Shown one piece after another: positions 55,504 to 64,000 of a DNA stretch of 64,000 nucleotides; within the stretch, counting starts at the first letter, position 1, and each line of letters begins with the position of its first letter. The notes under the pieces are model-generated. The model had not been told where the DNA came from, made no database searches, and saw only the letters and a list, made by a program, of their open reading frames with translations. Made by a program: the position numbers and the translations under genes. The stretch covers positions 248,001 to 312,000 of the forward strand of contig NZ_PYAS01000007.1 of the NCBI RefSeq assembly GCF_003014695.1, given 5' to 3'. Origin of the DNA: Dyadobacter jiangsuensis (lineage in GTDB: Bacteria; Bacteroidota; Bacteroidia; Cytophagales; Spirosomataceae).

Positions 55504-56883
55504 CTATTTTTCCAACACCAAAACCCAATCATTCCCGTTTCTAACCTCCCCGGGCGGGTTAAATGTTTTGATGCCCTTGTTTTTGATTTTTCCTAAAACC
55601 CGGGTTTGTCCCGTGCGCGGGTCGTACCAGCTTGCATTCACGCGCGCCCCGCCTATTTTACCCATATTGACCTTCATATCACGGCCATTCCAGGTGTAAA
55701 TCAATGCATAATCCTTACCCCGCGTCGCGAGCAGACGATCGTACCGTTCACCGTTTTCTGCAATCAGCGCCTGGTCGGGCACGCGTTCGAAGTAAGGCTT
55801 CGAAAGCATTAAGTTTTTCAAATGCACCATTTGACTAGCGCCAGGATCGTCAGTCGCTTCCTCCCAGGAAGGTAGCTTGGGATCATTCGCATGCCGCATC
55901 TGCATTACCGCGTTGTTCCCGTAAGTGAACCCGCATGCACCCGCAAAAACCGACCAGTAAGCATACCGCCGAACGTCGTCAGCCGTCCAAACGGGCAGTG
56001 TTTTGTCGTGCAGGCCGTGCCAGATGTTTTCATACGAAGGCTCGCCGTCGAGCACAGGTTTTACAGGCGTGCGGGCGTAATCCGCTTCCACGTAACGCCA
56101 GTTATCCTCACCATAACGCAAGTCTTTGGCTTCATTATCCTGCGCGTAGGTGCGATGCCCCGATTGGAACATATTGAAATCCAGCCACTCCCGGTCATGA
56201 AACCATTTCGAAGACTGCATCCGGCCAAACGGGTGAAAAGTAATGAGGTGATTCGGATCTTCGGCACGCAGTGTACTGCCGATCGCTTCCCACACACCCG
56301 GCACGACGTCACCCTGAATATCCCCGCCATTGATCCACACAATATTCGGCCGGTCGCGGTAGCGCCGTGCCAGAAACTGTGCGTAAGCCTTCGCCTGCGA
56401 TGCGCTCGTCTTTCCATTCTTCACGGCATTACCCCAAATCGGCACCATACCGATTTTGATTCCCTTTTCGGCAGCCTTTCCGACGACATAATCGACGTGG
56501 TCCCAGTAATCGTATTGTTCCTGATTTTCAAATGCATTCCCGTCAGTCACTTTGGGCACGCCCAAGTCGTGGCTTACCAATGCGGAATCGCCATATACAT
56601 TCACAGTGCGCAGCGCCTGTACCACCATGACCTGCACCACATTGAAGCCCTTTTGCTGTCGATCGGTCAGGTAGCGATCGGCCTCTTCGCGGGTAAGACG
56701 ATTGAAGAGCAACCAGCCCGTATCAGCCAGCCAGAAGAACGGCTCCCCGTTCTGATCTGTAAAAAACCGCTTGTTTTCCGAGATTTTCAGCGTTTGCGAC
56801 TGGCTATAAACAGGCTTTGTGCCGGCAATAAAACCGGCACAAAGAAGCATCGTCCAAATTCGTATTATTCTAATACCCTGCAT
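55504..56883 (-). CDS. GH140-type apiosidase-family enzyme (DUF4038)
   Basis: A 459-residue secreted enzyme with an (alpha/beta)8 barrel: the opening LKISENKRFFTDQNGEPFFW, the NIVWINGGD motif (~175-185) near a probable acid residue and the PVLDGEPSYEN motif (~265) with a glutamate near the expected nucleophile position. GH140 enzymes cleave apiose from rhamnogalacturonan-II side chains. The ATG at 56883 overlaps the end of the SusD gene by 14 bp, giving translational coupling. A sugar-specific substrate beyond apiose cannot be excluded. Confidence 0.85.
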   Translation of the reverse strand: MQGIRIIRIWTMLLCAGFIAGTKPVYSQSQTLKISENKRFFTDQNGEPFFWLADTGWLLFNRLTREEADRYLTDRQQKGFNVVQVMVVQALRTVNVYGDSALVSHDLGVPKVTDGNAFENQEQYDYWDHVDYVVGKAAEKGIKIGMVPIWGNAVKNGKTSASQAKAYAQFLARRYRDRPNIVWINGGDIQGDVVPGVWEAIGSTLRAEDPNHLITFHPFGRMQSSKWFHDREWLDFNMFQSGHRTYAQDNEAKDLRYGEDNWRYVEADYARTPVKPVLDGEPSYENIWHGLHDKTLPVWTADDVRRYAYWSVFAGACGFTYGNNAVMQMRHANDPKLPSWEEATDDPGASQMVHLKNLMLSKPYFERVPDQALIAENGERYDRLLATRGKDYALIYTWNGRDMKVNMGKIGGARVNASWYDPRTGQTRVLGKIKNKGIKTFNPPGEVRNGNDWVLVLEK

Positions 56884-58282
56884 TCTGCGTAATCTTGGCA
56901 TTCTGGTCCCTGACAATATTCGGGATCGGGAAAACAAGCTTGTTCTGCGTGACAGGTTTGCCTTTCGCCGTCAGGACATCGACCACCCGATTGGTACGTT
57001 TCAAATCAAACCACCGGTGGAACTCGAATGCGAGCTCCACGCGGCGTTCGTGCTCTACTGCCAACGCCACCGTGTTGTATTTTGCGGGATAGCCGGCTTC
57101 TCCGTACAATGGCAGCCCGGCGCGCTTACGTACCTGGTTCAGGTAGGCGACATCGCCGGTGGCTTCCGAGAGCAGCAACAGCACATCCGCATAGCGCAAC
57201 ACGATGAAGTTGTTGTTAGCAGCAATGTTCTGGTTAATCAGTGGTGCAGTTTTATCCTGCCATTTTTTAGGGAATTTCGCTTTGGTAAAATTCCCTTTTG
57301 CATCGGTAAAGCCTGTGTCGATCGAAGCTTCGCGGCGGCCGTCCCCTTTCTCGTACTCATTCCAGATATCTTCCACGACCTGGTTCATACCCGCGCCATA
57401 GAAGCCCAATGCATTGGAATTTGGGAAAAATTCGAGGTAATAATTGCTATACGGAGATGTCGCGGAGCCGCCCAGAAACTGTATTTCGAAGATCGATTCT
57501 TTCGTATTCTTGGTTTTGGCGTCCCAAATAGAAGTATATGCAGGCAGCAATTCGTATTGCTTGCTGTCGTACACTTCTTTGAGCTCCTTCACGCCATTGG
57601 CCTTGTCGCCCGTTGTGAGGTACACCTTTCCAAGCAATGCCTGCGCAGCGCCTTTCGTAGCCCTGCCGGCAATGGTTGAAGTCGCCGGGAGTTTGGATTT
57701 CGCGTCGGCGAGGTCTTTTGTGATTTGCGCGTAAATATCCGTCGCAGGTGTACGCAGGATATCATAGGCTTCCGCAGCGCTCACCGGACGCGTTACCAGC
57801 GGCACATCACCCCAGAGCTGCACCATGTTGAAGTAGTACAACGAGCGCAGGAAGAGCATTTCGCCCTGCGTTTGCGCTTTGTAAGTAGCATCGAGGTCGG
57901 CATTCTGGATTTTGTCGAGAATGATATTGATGTTGTAGATCGAGCGGTAGAAATCCTGCCAGAACTGGTACACCATCGTGTTCGCAGGCGCGAGCGTGTA
58001 GTCGCGGAACTGCCATTTATCGGCCTGATTACCGGAAATGTTATAGATCGTGACATTGTCGGACATCAATTCGCCGGCGTAGGAAACCGGGCCTTGCGGG
58101 TGGTACACGGTGTAAAGCGTGTTGTAGGCCGCATTGGCAGCGAGGTCGAAATCCGATTTTGTTTTGTAAAAATTCTCCGCGCTAGGATTGGATACCGGCG
58201 CCAGTTCGAGGAATGAGTCCTTGCAGCTCCAACTGGTGGCAATGAGTGCTGCAAAGGCTATCGATTTGATATATCTTTTCAT
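56870..58282 (-). CDS. SusD/RagB-family glycan-binding lipoprotein
   Basis: A 470-residue surface lipoprotein with lipobox SWSC (Cys20), N-terminal TPR-like region and the RagB/SusD C-terminal fold (end NKLVFPIPNIVRDQNAKITQN, signature PIP). It pairs with the SusC gene 11 bp upstream. Its stop codon is overlapped by the GH140 gene. Confidence 0.93.
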   Translation of the reverse strand: MKRYIKSIAFAALIATSWSCKDSFLELAPVSNPSAENFYKTKSDFDLAANAAYNTLYTVYHPQGPVSYAGELMSDNVTIYNISGNQADKWQFRDYTLAPANTMVYQFWQDFYRSIYNINIILDKIQNADLDATYKAQTQGEMLFLRSLYYFNMVQLWGDVPLVTRPVSAAEAYDILRTPATDIYAQITKDLADAKSKLPATSTIAGRATKGAAQALLGKVYLTTGDKANGVKELKEVYDSKQYELLPAYTSIWDAKTKNTKESIFEIQFLGGSATSPYSNYYLEFFPNSNALGFYGAGMNQVVEDIWNEYEKGDGRREASIDTGFTDAKGNFTKAKFPKKWQDKTAPLINQNIAANNNFIVLRYADVLLLLSEATGDVAYLNQVRKRAGLPLYGEAGYPAKYNTVALAVEHERRVELAFEFHRWFDLKRTNRVVDVLTAKGKPVTQNKLVFPIPNIVRDQNAKITQNAGY

Positions 58283-58293
58283 TTTTTGATACT

Positions 58294-61200
58294 TTAAAAA
58301 TCAGCCTTAATCCCAACAGTAATCACCCGGGGCAGCGGATACGATCCATAATCCACCCCCTGAAATGCTCCTGGCACGGGCGCATTCCCGCTGCTGTACG
58401 AGCCCGAAGTCTCCATACTCGATGAATAGGAAGTGGTGCCGTAAGTAGTATTCTCAGGATCATACCCGATGTATTTGCTCCACAAATGCACATTTTCCGC
58501 ATTCACATACACCCGGGCCCCGCTCACTTTCAGCTTCGAAACCCATTTCGCTGGTACCGCGTACGACACGCGCACATTCCGCAGCCGCACGAACGAAGCA
58601 TCTTCGACCCAGTACGAAGAAAACTGCTTCTGCAACCCGAGGTAATTCACCGAAGGCTTGAAATGCTTTCCGTCGCCAGGGTTGCTCTCCGAACGCCAGT
58701 AGTTGTACATATCGGCAAAGAAGTTCCGTCCATTGTCCCAGGTACCGAGGTAGCGCACATTGTTGTTGGCGATCTCGCCGCCGAAGGAGCCCTGGAACAG
58801 GAACGACAGCTCGAAACCCTTGTAACCTACTGTATTGGTAATACCTGCGGTGAAATTCGGCTGATAGTTACCCAGGATCGTCCGGTCGGCATCGCTGATC
58901 TTGCCGTCGCCATTCACGTCGCGTACCTTCGGATCTCCCGGCGTGGTGCTGCTGTGGTGCGGATATGCATCGATTTCCGCCTGATTTTTGAACACCCCGT
59001 CGAAAACGTAGCCATAGAAGTTCGAAACCGGCTGGCCGACTTCGGTACGCACCGTCACGACGTTGTCGACATACTGGATCGGCGCGTTACCCGGACCGAG
59101 TTGGAGCACTTTGTTGCGGTTTCTGGAAATGTTGAAATCCGTTGTCCAGGTCCATGTGCCCGTCAGGTTTTTGGTAGAAATATTCAATTCCACACCGCGG
59201 TTACGCATTTTACCGATGTTGGTGAGCTGAGTAGAGAAACCGGTAATATCAGGCACCGGCACGAATAGCAGCATATCGCGGGTAAGCGAATTGTAATACT
59301 CTGCCGAAAGGTTAATGCGGTTATTGAAAAGGCCCAGATCAACACCTATGTTAAACTGATTGGTCTTCTCCCATTTCAGGTTCGGGTTTGCTAGGCTGCT
59401 CACTTTCAAACCATTGGCCAGATTCGAGCCGTTTACATACTGCGCCGCAGCCAGCAGACTGATCGCCCCGTAATTAGGTATCTGGTTGTTACCCGTCACC
59501 CCGTAGCTCGCGCGAAGTTTCAGGTTATTCACCGCCGTCACCCCCGACATGAATGCTTCATCCGACAGCAACCAACCCGCCGACACAGATGGAAAATACC
59601 CCCATTTGTTGTTCTCGCCAAAGCGCGACATCCCATCGCGGCGTAGCGCACCCGTGAGGAAATAACGGTTTTTGAAATTATACTGAACCCTCGCCAGGTA
59701 CGAAAGCAGTGACCACTCGCTGGCGGTCGTATTTCCGGCAGTTACCGTTCCGGCGTTGAGCGTATGCACGAGGTCGTTCGGGAAATTGTTGGCCGCTACA
59801 TACATCGTTTCATCGCGCTGCTTCTGGCTCGTGTAGCCTAGCAGCCCGGTAAATGCGTGCTCGCCGAATTTCTTATCATAAGTCAATGTATTCTCGCTCA
59901 GCCAGTTCAGCATATATGCATCGCTCGCGTTACCCTGGGCAGCCAGCACCGCCGAATAGCCGTATTTCTGTTTATCATTCCAATAAAAATTGCTGCGCAT
60001 ATTGTACAGGTTACCGCTCAGACTGGTGCGGAACCGCAGCCCATCGATGAATTCGTATTCCAGGTAACCCGTAGCAAGGGTGTTAAACGACTTCCGCCCC
60101 TTGTCGACCTCGCGCGTGAGCGAGTACGGGTGCCAGAGGTTCATATCGGCATATTGCGTAAACCGGAACCAGGTCGAATTCGGGTCACGGAAACCGAGGT
60201 TGCCGTTTTCATTATAAACCGGGAAAATAGGGTCGCTTTGCAGGCCGAGGCTGATCACATCGCTTTTGCCTTGGGTACCTTCCGTGCGATCGAAAATGGA
60301 GGTTATGCCAATATTCAAACCCGCGCTAAGCCGCTTGGAAATCTGCGTTTTAAGATTCGAACGAAGTGCCAGACGTTTGTAGTAGTTGGCATCCAGTACC
60401 GCCGTCTGGTCCAGATAGGCACCCGAAAACATGTACTGGGTCTTTTCGGTACCGCCGGTCACAGTCACCTGTGCGTTGAACGACGGCGCTGTGCGGAACA
60501 TGACGTCCTGCCAGTCGGTACCCTTTCCGAATTGCTGCGGGTTAGTCGTAAAATCCTCCGGAATGCGGAGTGTAGCCGGCCGGGCGCTGTTTGGATCGCT
60601 CGCATTGCCTCCCTGTGCCGTCCATGCATTGTTTTTCGCATCGATATATGTCTCAATAAACTGCTGCGCGTCCATCATTTTAACGCGCCGCGTCACTTTC
60701 TGCGAACCATACTCGACGTTCGCGCTCACGTTCACTTTGCCTGGCTTGCCGGTTTTGGTCGTCACGATAATCACCCCGCTCGATCCCCGCGAACCGTAAA
60801 TAGCCGCCGAAGAGGCATCTTTCAGGACTTCGATCGACTCGATGTCCTGCGGGTTGATCAGGTTCAGGTTAAAGTTCTCCAATGGCACCCCATCTACGAC
60901 AATCAGCGGGTTAGTACCTGCGGTGATCGAACTGATCCCACGGATTTTGATTACTGGTGAAGCGCCGGGCGCACCCTGCGATTGCGAAATGTTTACGCCA
61001 GGCAGCGTTCCGGCAAGCGACTGGCTAACATTACTGAATGAACGGTCCTTGAACTTGTCATAATTGACGGAAATCACCGCGCCGGTCACCGCCCGCTTGC
61101 TCTGCGTTCCGTAACCGACCACTACCACCTCTTCCAGCGATTTGTTTTCAGGCACAAGCCTTACACCAATGTCTGTACGGGTACCGACGGTTTCCTCCAC

Positions 61201-61446
61201 GGACTTGTAGCCCACAAAACTGAATACCAGCACAGTAGCCTGGTCGGGCACATCGATCTGGAACGCCCCATCCGAATTGGTGGTCGTACCGCGCTGCGTG
61301 CCCTTAATCACGACGCTCACACCCGGAAGCGGGTCGGCGTCGCTTACACCCGTTACCCTGCCCTTCACGGACAGCGTCTGAGCATGCACCGCGGGGGCTA
61401 CCAGCAGACATACCAGCATGATGCGTAAGAGTTGTTTCATAAACAT
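58294..61446 (-). CDS. SusC/RagA TonB-dependent transporter without STN domain
   Basis: A 1,050-residue outer-membrane transporter: signal peptide (1-22), carboxypeptidase-regulatory-like domain (~25-100, VKGRVTGVSDADPLPGVSV), TonB box/plug (SLEEVVVVGYGTQSKRAVTG) and C-terminal barrel. It lacks the STN domain seen in the other SusC, so it should not signal to a FecR. The start could also be the ATG at 61440, six bases downstream. It is the first gene of a ~10-kb operon with SusD, GH140, propeller protein and GH127, divergent from the RuBisCO-like gene. Confidence 0.92.
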   Translation of the reverse strand: MFMKQLLRIMLVCLLVAPAVHAQTLSVKGRVTGVSDADPLPGVSVVIKGTQRGTTTNSDGAFQIDVPDQATVLVFSFVGYKSVEETVGTRTDIGVRLVPENKSLEEVVVVGYGTQSKRAVTGAVISVNYDKFKDRSFSNVSQSLAGTLPGVNISQSQGAPGASPVIKIRGISSITAGTNPLIVVDGVPLENFNLNLINPQDIESIEVLKDASSAAIYGSRGSSGVIIVTTKTGKPGKVNVSANVEYGSQKVTRRVKMMDAQQFIETYIDAKNNAWTAQGGNASDPNSARPATLRIPEDFTTNPQQFGKGTDWQDVMFRTAPSFNAQVTVTGGTEKTQYMFSGAYLDQTAVLDANYYKRLALRSNLKTQISKRLSAGLNIGITSIFDRTEGTQGKSDVISLGLQSDPIFPVYNENGNLGFRDPNSTWFRFTQYADMNLWHPYSLTREVDKGRKSFNTLATGYLEYEFIDGLRFRTSLSGNLYNMRSNFYWNDKQKYGYSAVLAAQGNASDAYMLNWLSENTLTYDKKFGEHAFTGLLGYTSQKQRDETMYVAANNFPNDLVHTLNAGTVTAGNTTASEWSLLSYLARVQYNFKNRYFLTGALRRDGMSRFGENNKWGYFPSVSAGWLLSDEAFMSGVTAVNNLKLRASYGVTGNNQIPNYGAISLLAAAQYVNGSNLANGLKVSSLANPNLKWEKTNQFNIGVDLGLFNNRINLSAEYYNSLTRDMLLFVPVPDITGFSTQLTNIGKMRNRGVELNISTKNLTGTWTWTTDFNISRNRNKVLQLGPGNAPIQYVDNVVTVRTEVGQPVSNFYGYVFDGVFKNQAEIDAYPHHSSTTPGDPKVRDVNGDGKISDADRTILGNYQPNFTAGITNTVGYKGFELSFLFQGSFGGEIANNNVRYLGTWDNGRNFFADMYNYWRSESNPGDGKHFKPSVNYLGLQKQFSSYWVEDASFVRLRNVRVSYAVPAKWVSKLKVSGARVYVNAENVHLWSKYIGYDPENTTYGTTSYSSSMETSGSYSSGNAPVPGAFQGVDYGSYPLPRVITVGIKADF

Positions 61447-61688
61447 TTCAAACGATTAGGGAAGTAGTGAATTTTCTTTTTCTTTCTTTTTTATTCTAAT
61501 TTTTACGAAAAATAGGAACTATTTTATTTTAAAAAAACATTTGTAAATATTTTCTATCTTATTTTTATAAAAAGTTGTTTAAAACCAGTTTTGTCCACCA
61601 GGTGGCGGGTAAAGCACTCAAATAACAACCCTTAAATCGAATCAAAAAAGACTATATTCGTAAGCATAAATAGGCTACCAGGAAATTA

Positions 61689-62951
61689 ATGGAAAGAATC
61701 ACAGCGCGATATTACATTGAAACCCCCTACGCAGTGGAAAAGGCCGCAGCCGTATTAGCGGGAGAACAATCATCGGGAACATTCGTGGCGGTACCCGGCG
61801 AGACGGAAGAACTCAAAAACCAGTTTGCAGCCCAAGTAGAACATATCGAACACCTTGAAACGGTTTCAGAACCGGCTATCCCCGGCGCTTCTTCGCCGGA
61901 TGGATCGTATCGGCGCGCAATGGTCGATGTTTCGTGGTCAGTGGAGAACTTCGGACACAACCTCCCCACCCTGGTTTCGACATTGCAGGGCAATCTGTAC
62001 GAAATCACGCAGTTTACCGGGCTCAAACTCATGGACATCCATTTTCCGGAATCCTATGCAAATAGCTACCGTGGCCCGCGCTTCGGCATCGACGGCTGCC
62101 GGTCGCTTACCGGCGTAACTTCGGGAAGGCCGCTCCTCGGAACGATCATCAAGCCCAGTGTAGGCCTGACGCCAGCACAAACTGCGGAAATCGTCGACAC
62201 GCTCGCCCAGGCAGGTATCGACTTCATTAAGGATGATGAACTGATGACTTCCACCGCCAACTCGCGCTTCGAAGATCGTGTCGACGCCGTGATGCGCGTA
62301 ATCAACCGCCACGCCGACCGCACCGGCAAAAAAGTCATGTACGCATTCAATATCAGCGATGAATTGGAGCCTATGCTGCGGAAATACGAATATGTACTTC
62401 AAGCAGGTGGCACCTGCGCGATGATCAGCCTCAACAGCGTCGGGCTGACTGGCGCCAAACGTATCTGCGATCTGGGCGAGCTGGCCATTCATGGCCACCG
62501 CAACGGATGGGGCATGCTCAACCGCCATCCGCTGCTGGGCATCGAATTCCCCGCGTACCAAAAACTCTGGCGGCTCGCGGGCGTCGACCAGCTGCATGTG
62601 AATGGCATTCAAAACAAGTTCTGGGAGTCGGACGACTCGGTGGTACGCTCAATCGCATCCTGCCTCGATCCGGCGCCGCTGGGTAAGCCGGTGCTGCCGG
62701 TCGTTTCTTCCGGGCAATGGGGCGGGCAAGCATTCGAAACCTACCGGCGCACGCAAACCACCGACCTTCTTTACATGGCAGGAGGCGGTATCATGGCTCA
62801 CCCTGGCGGACCGGCAGCCGGTGTAACAGCATTACAGCAAGCCTGGGAAGGCGCCGTGACCGGCTTGAAGCTCGAAGATGCTGCGCGGCAATACAAGGAA
62901 TTCCGCCAGTCGGTAGAAAAGTTCGGGAAACTGCAATTCAGCCGCGCATGA
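61689..62951 (+). CDS. RuBisCO-like protein (form IV), sugar-acid phosphate class
   Basis: A 420-residue RuBisCO-fold protein. Aligned by motif, K155 (TIIKPSVGL) matches RuBisCO K175, S157 replaces the catalytic K177, K181 with D183-E184 (FIKDDELM) matches the carbamylated lysine site, H270-R271 match H294-R295, H303 and K310 match H327 and K334, and the SSGQWGG stretch matches the S379 region. The K177 replacement argues against CO2 fixation. Related proteins act on 3-oxo-isoapionate 4-phosphate. It is translationally coupled (ATGA) to the DUF1537 kinase and divergent from the apiosidase-family operon, consistent with apiose or apionate catabolism. Confidence 0.88.
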   Translation: MERITARYYIETPYAVEKAAAVLAGEQSSGTFVAVPGETEELKNQFAAQVEHIEHLETVSEPAIPGASSPDGSYRRAMVDVSWSVENFGHNLPTLVSTLQGNLYEITQFTGLKLMDIHFPESYANSYRGPRFGIDGCRSLTGVTSGRPLLGTIIKPSVGLTPAQTAEIVDTLAQAGIDFIKDDELMTSTANSRFEDRVDAVMRVINRHADRTGKKVMYAFNISDELEPMLRKYEYVLQAGGTCAMISLNSVGLTGAKRICDLGELAIHGHRNGWGMLNRHPLLGIEFPAYQKLWRLAGVDQLHVNGIQNKFWESDDSVVRSIASCLDPAPLGKPVLPVVSSGQWGGQAFETYRRTQTTDLLYMAGGGIMAHPGGPAAGVTALQQAWEGAVTGLKLEDAARQYKEFRQSVEKFGKLQFSRA

Positions 62952-64000
62952 CATCCAACGATCTCTTACTGGCATTTTACGGCGACGACTTCACCGGCTC
63001 TACCGACGCCATGGAAATACTCGAACGCGCCGGCGTGCGCACTGCCCTGTTTATCGAACCACCGACGCCGGAAGATCTCAGGCGATTCCCGCACATACGC
63101 GCGTTCGGAGTCGCGGGCATGACACGGGCGATGACGCCCGCGCAAATGGAGAAGATACTCCGGCCCGCGTTCGAAATGCTCAAAACCGTCGGTGCGCGGC
63201 ACATTCATTACAAGGTATGCTCCACGTTCGATTCCTCCCCAACTATCGGCAGCATCGGCAAAGCCATAGACATTGGTACCGAAGTGTTTAACCCGGAGTT
63301 TGTTTCACTCATTGTGGCGGCCCCGGCACTGGGTCGCTATTGCGCATTCGGGAACCTGTTTGCCAGGATGGGCATCGGCAGCAACGGCCAGATTCACCGC
63401 CTCGACCGCCACCCAAGCATGAGCAAACACCCCACCACACCCGCAGACGAAAGCGATTTACGACTGCATTTAAGCAAACAAACACTAAAATCGTGCGGAT
63501 TGATCGACATTTTGCAGATTGAAATGCCGCATCAGGAAGCCTGCGCATTACTCGAAGTAAATAGCAAGGAAAACGACGTTGTGCTTTTCGACGGACTCTA
63601 CGAATACCAGATGTCCCGCATTGGTGCACTCATCGATCCATACGGCAGTCACGAGTCCCCACACTTTTCCGCAGGATCATCCGGTGTCGAAATGGCCCTG
63701 ACCGGCTTTTGGAATACACAAGGAACCATACAAAACCGTACGCATTGGCCAGCACCCGGCAAGGCCTCGCCATTGCTCGTGGTTTCCGGCAGCTGCTCGC
63801 CCGTCACCGCCCGGCAGATCGACTACGCATTGGCACAAGGATTCGAAGAAATTCCCCTCAATACACCTGCCATCGCCGCCGGAACCCACAATCCAACATT
63901 TTCAGTTGAAATTGAAAGAGCCATCCTACTTATTCAAAAAGGGAAAAGCATTATCATACACACCAGCAAAAGCACACAGGACGAACGATTCATCCAATCA
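62948..64000 (+). CDS. DUF1537 four-carbon-acid/sugar-acid kinase, 3' truncated by window end
   Basis: An open frame of 351 codons to the last base, so the C-terminus is missing. The N-terminal DUF1537 motif YGDDFTGSTDA (~11-21) and the C-terminal domain motif SGSCSPVTARQI (~279-290) identify the four-carbon acid sugar kinase family (OtnK/DtnK/OiaK class), which phosphorylates 4-carbon or related sugar acids. ATGA overlap with the RuBisCO-like gene shows coupling. In known apionate pathways such a kinase (OiaK) makes the substrate of a RuBisCO-like enzyme; that match is inferred from gene neighbourhood. Confidence 0.88.
   Translation, partial: MTSNDLLLAFYGDDFTGSTDAMEILERAGVRTALFIEPPTPEDLRRFPHIRAFGVAGMTRAMTPAQMEKILRPAFEMLKTVGARHIHYKVCSTFDSSPTIGSIGKAIDIGTEVFNPEFVSLIVAAPALGRYCAFGNLFARMGIGSNGQIHRLDRHPSMSKHPTTPADESDLRLHLSKQTLKSCGLIDILQIEMPHQEACALLEVNSKENDVVLFDGLYEYQMSRIGALIDPYGSHESPHFSAGSSGVEMALTGFWNTQGTIQNRTHWPAPGKASPLLVVSGSCSPVTARQIDYALAQGFEEIPLNTPAIAAGTHNPTFSVEIERAILLIQKGKSIIIHTSKSTQDERFIQS

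Noticed and set aside
59857..60960. 367-codon open frame antisense to the second susC
   Set aside because: Shadow of the SusC barrel region; no family match.
61689..62951. True carbon-fixing RuBisCO
   Set aside because: The K177 equivalent is Ser, there is no phosphoribulokinase in the window, and the partner is a DUF1537 kinase.

Overview
The window looks like chromosomal DNA of a Bacteroidota bacterium, most likely a Cytophagales/Spirosomaceae member close to Dyadobacter (inference). The signs are two SusC/SusD outer-membrane pairs, type IX secretion (T9SS) C-terminal domains, an ECF sigma/FecR pair feeding a SusC with an STN domain, TAnnTTTG-type promoter elements, and a CzcA pump fused to its outer-membrane factor. 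I saw no rRNA, tRNA, CRISPR array, transposase or prophage.

Layout. 0-3.6 kb: end of an AraC regulator, a haem-binding protein and a secreted GH9 glucanase. 3.9-8.4 kb: a complete phenylalanine/tyrosine degradation operon (hmgA, hppD, phhA, fahA). 8.5-15.1 kb: a TetR regulator with its operator, then a heavy-metal RND efflux operon. 15.3-21.6 kb: small secreted proteins, an SDR with an AraC regulator, an AhpD-like protein and a MetE-like methyltransferase. 21.8-29.0 kb: a TPR/LuxR-type regulator, a 1,272-residue beta-helix T9SS protein and two tail-collar proteins. 29.2-30.1 kb: an unknown gene, a decayed copy of its 3' end and paired REP-like hairpins. 30.1-38.6 kb: ECF sigma, FecR, SusC, SusD, an HD-domain protein and a GH43-like lipoprotein. 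38.7-39.5 kb: a small ORF overlapping a GNAT gene, which resembles a toxin-antitoxin pair. 39.5-49.7 kb: one co-directional block of sugar ABC transporter, DUF1593 protein, split transketolase, FucI/AraA-like isomerase and DeoR regulator. 50-51.6 kb: a DUF1080 protein, a frameshifted HigA-like antitoxin and REP-like hairpins. 51.6-61.4 kb: SusC, SusD, a GH140 apiosidase-family enzyme, an unassigned propeller protein and a GH127-type enzyme. 61.7-64.0 kb, divergent: a RuBisCO-like protein translationally coupled to a DUF1537 sugar-acid kinase that runs off the window.

How it may work together (inference). The last 25 kb reads as a pectin side-chain sugar system. The GH140/GH127 operon would release apiose and arabinose at the cell surface. 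The ABC transporter, isomerase and split transketolase, and separately the RuBisCO-like protein plus DUF1537 kinase, match the enzyme classes of the two known bacterial routes for D-apiose and D-apionate. No FGGY-type apulose kinase or apionate dehydrogenase is visible, so the pathways are incomplete here.

The most unusual non-coding signal is a family of three intergenic arrays (5059-5287, 19819-20008, 48656-48918). Each is built of degenerate 10-bp units in which GTCA repeats in strict 10-bp phase on one side and TGAC in the same phase on the other, giving a long inverted-repeat structure between co-directional genes.
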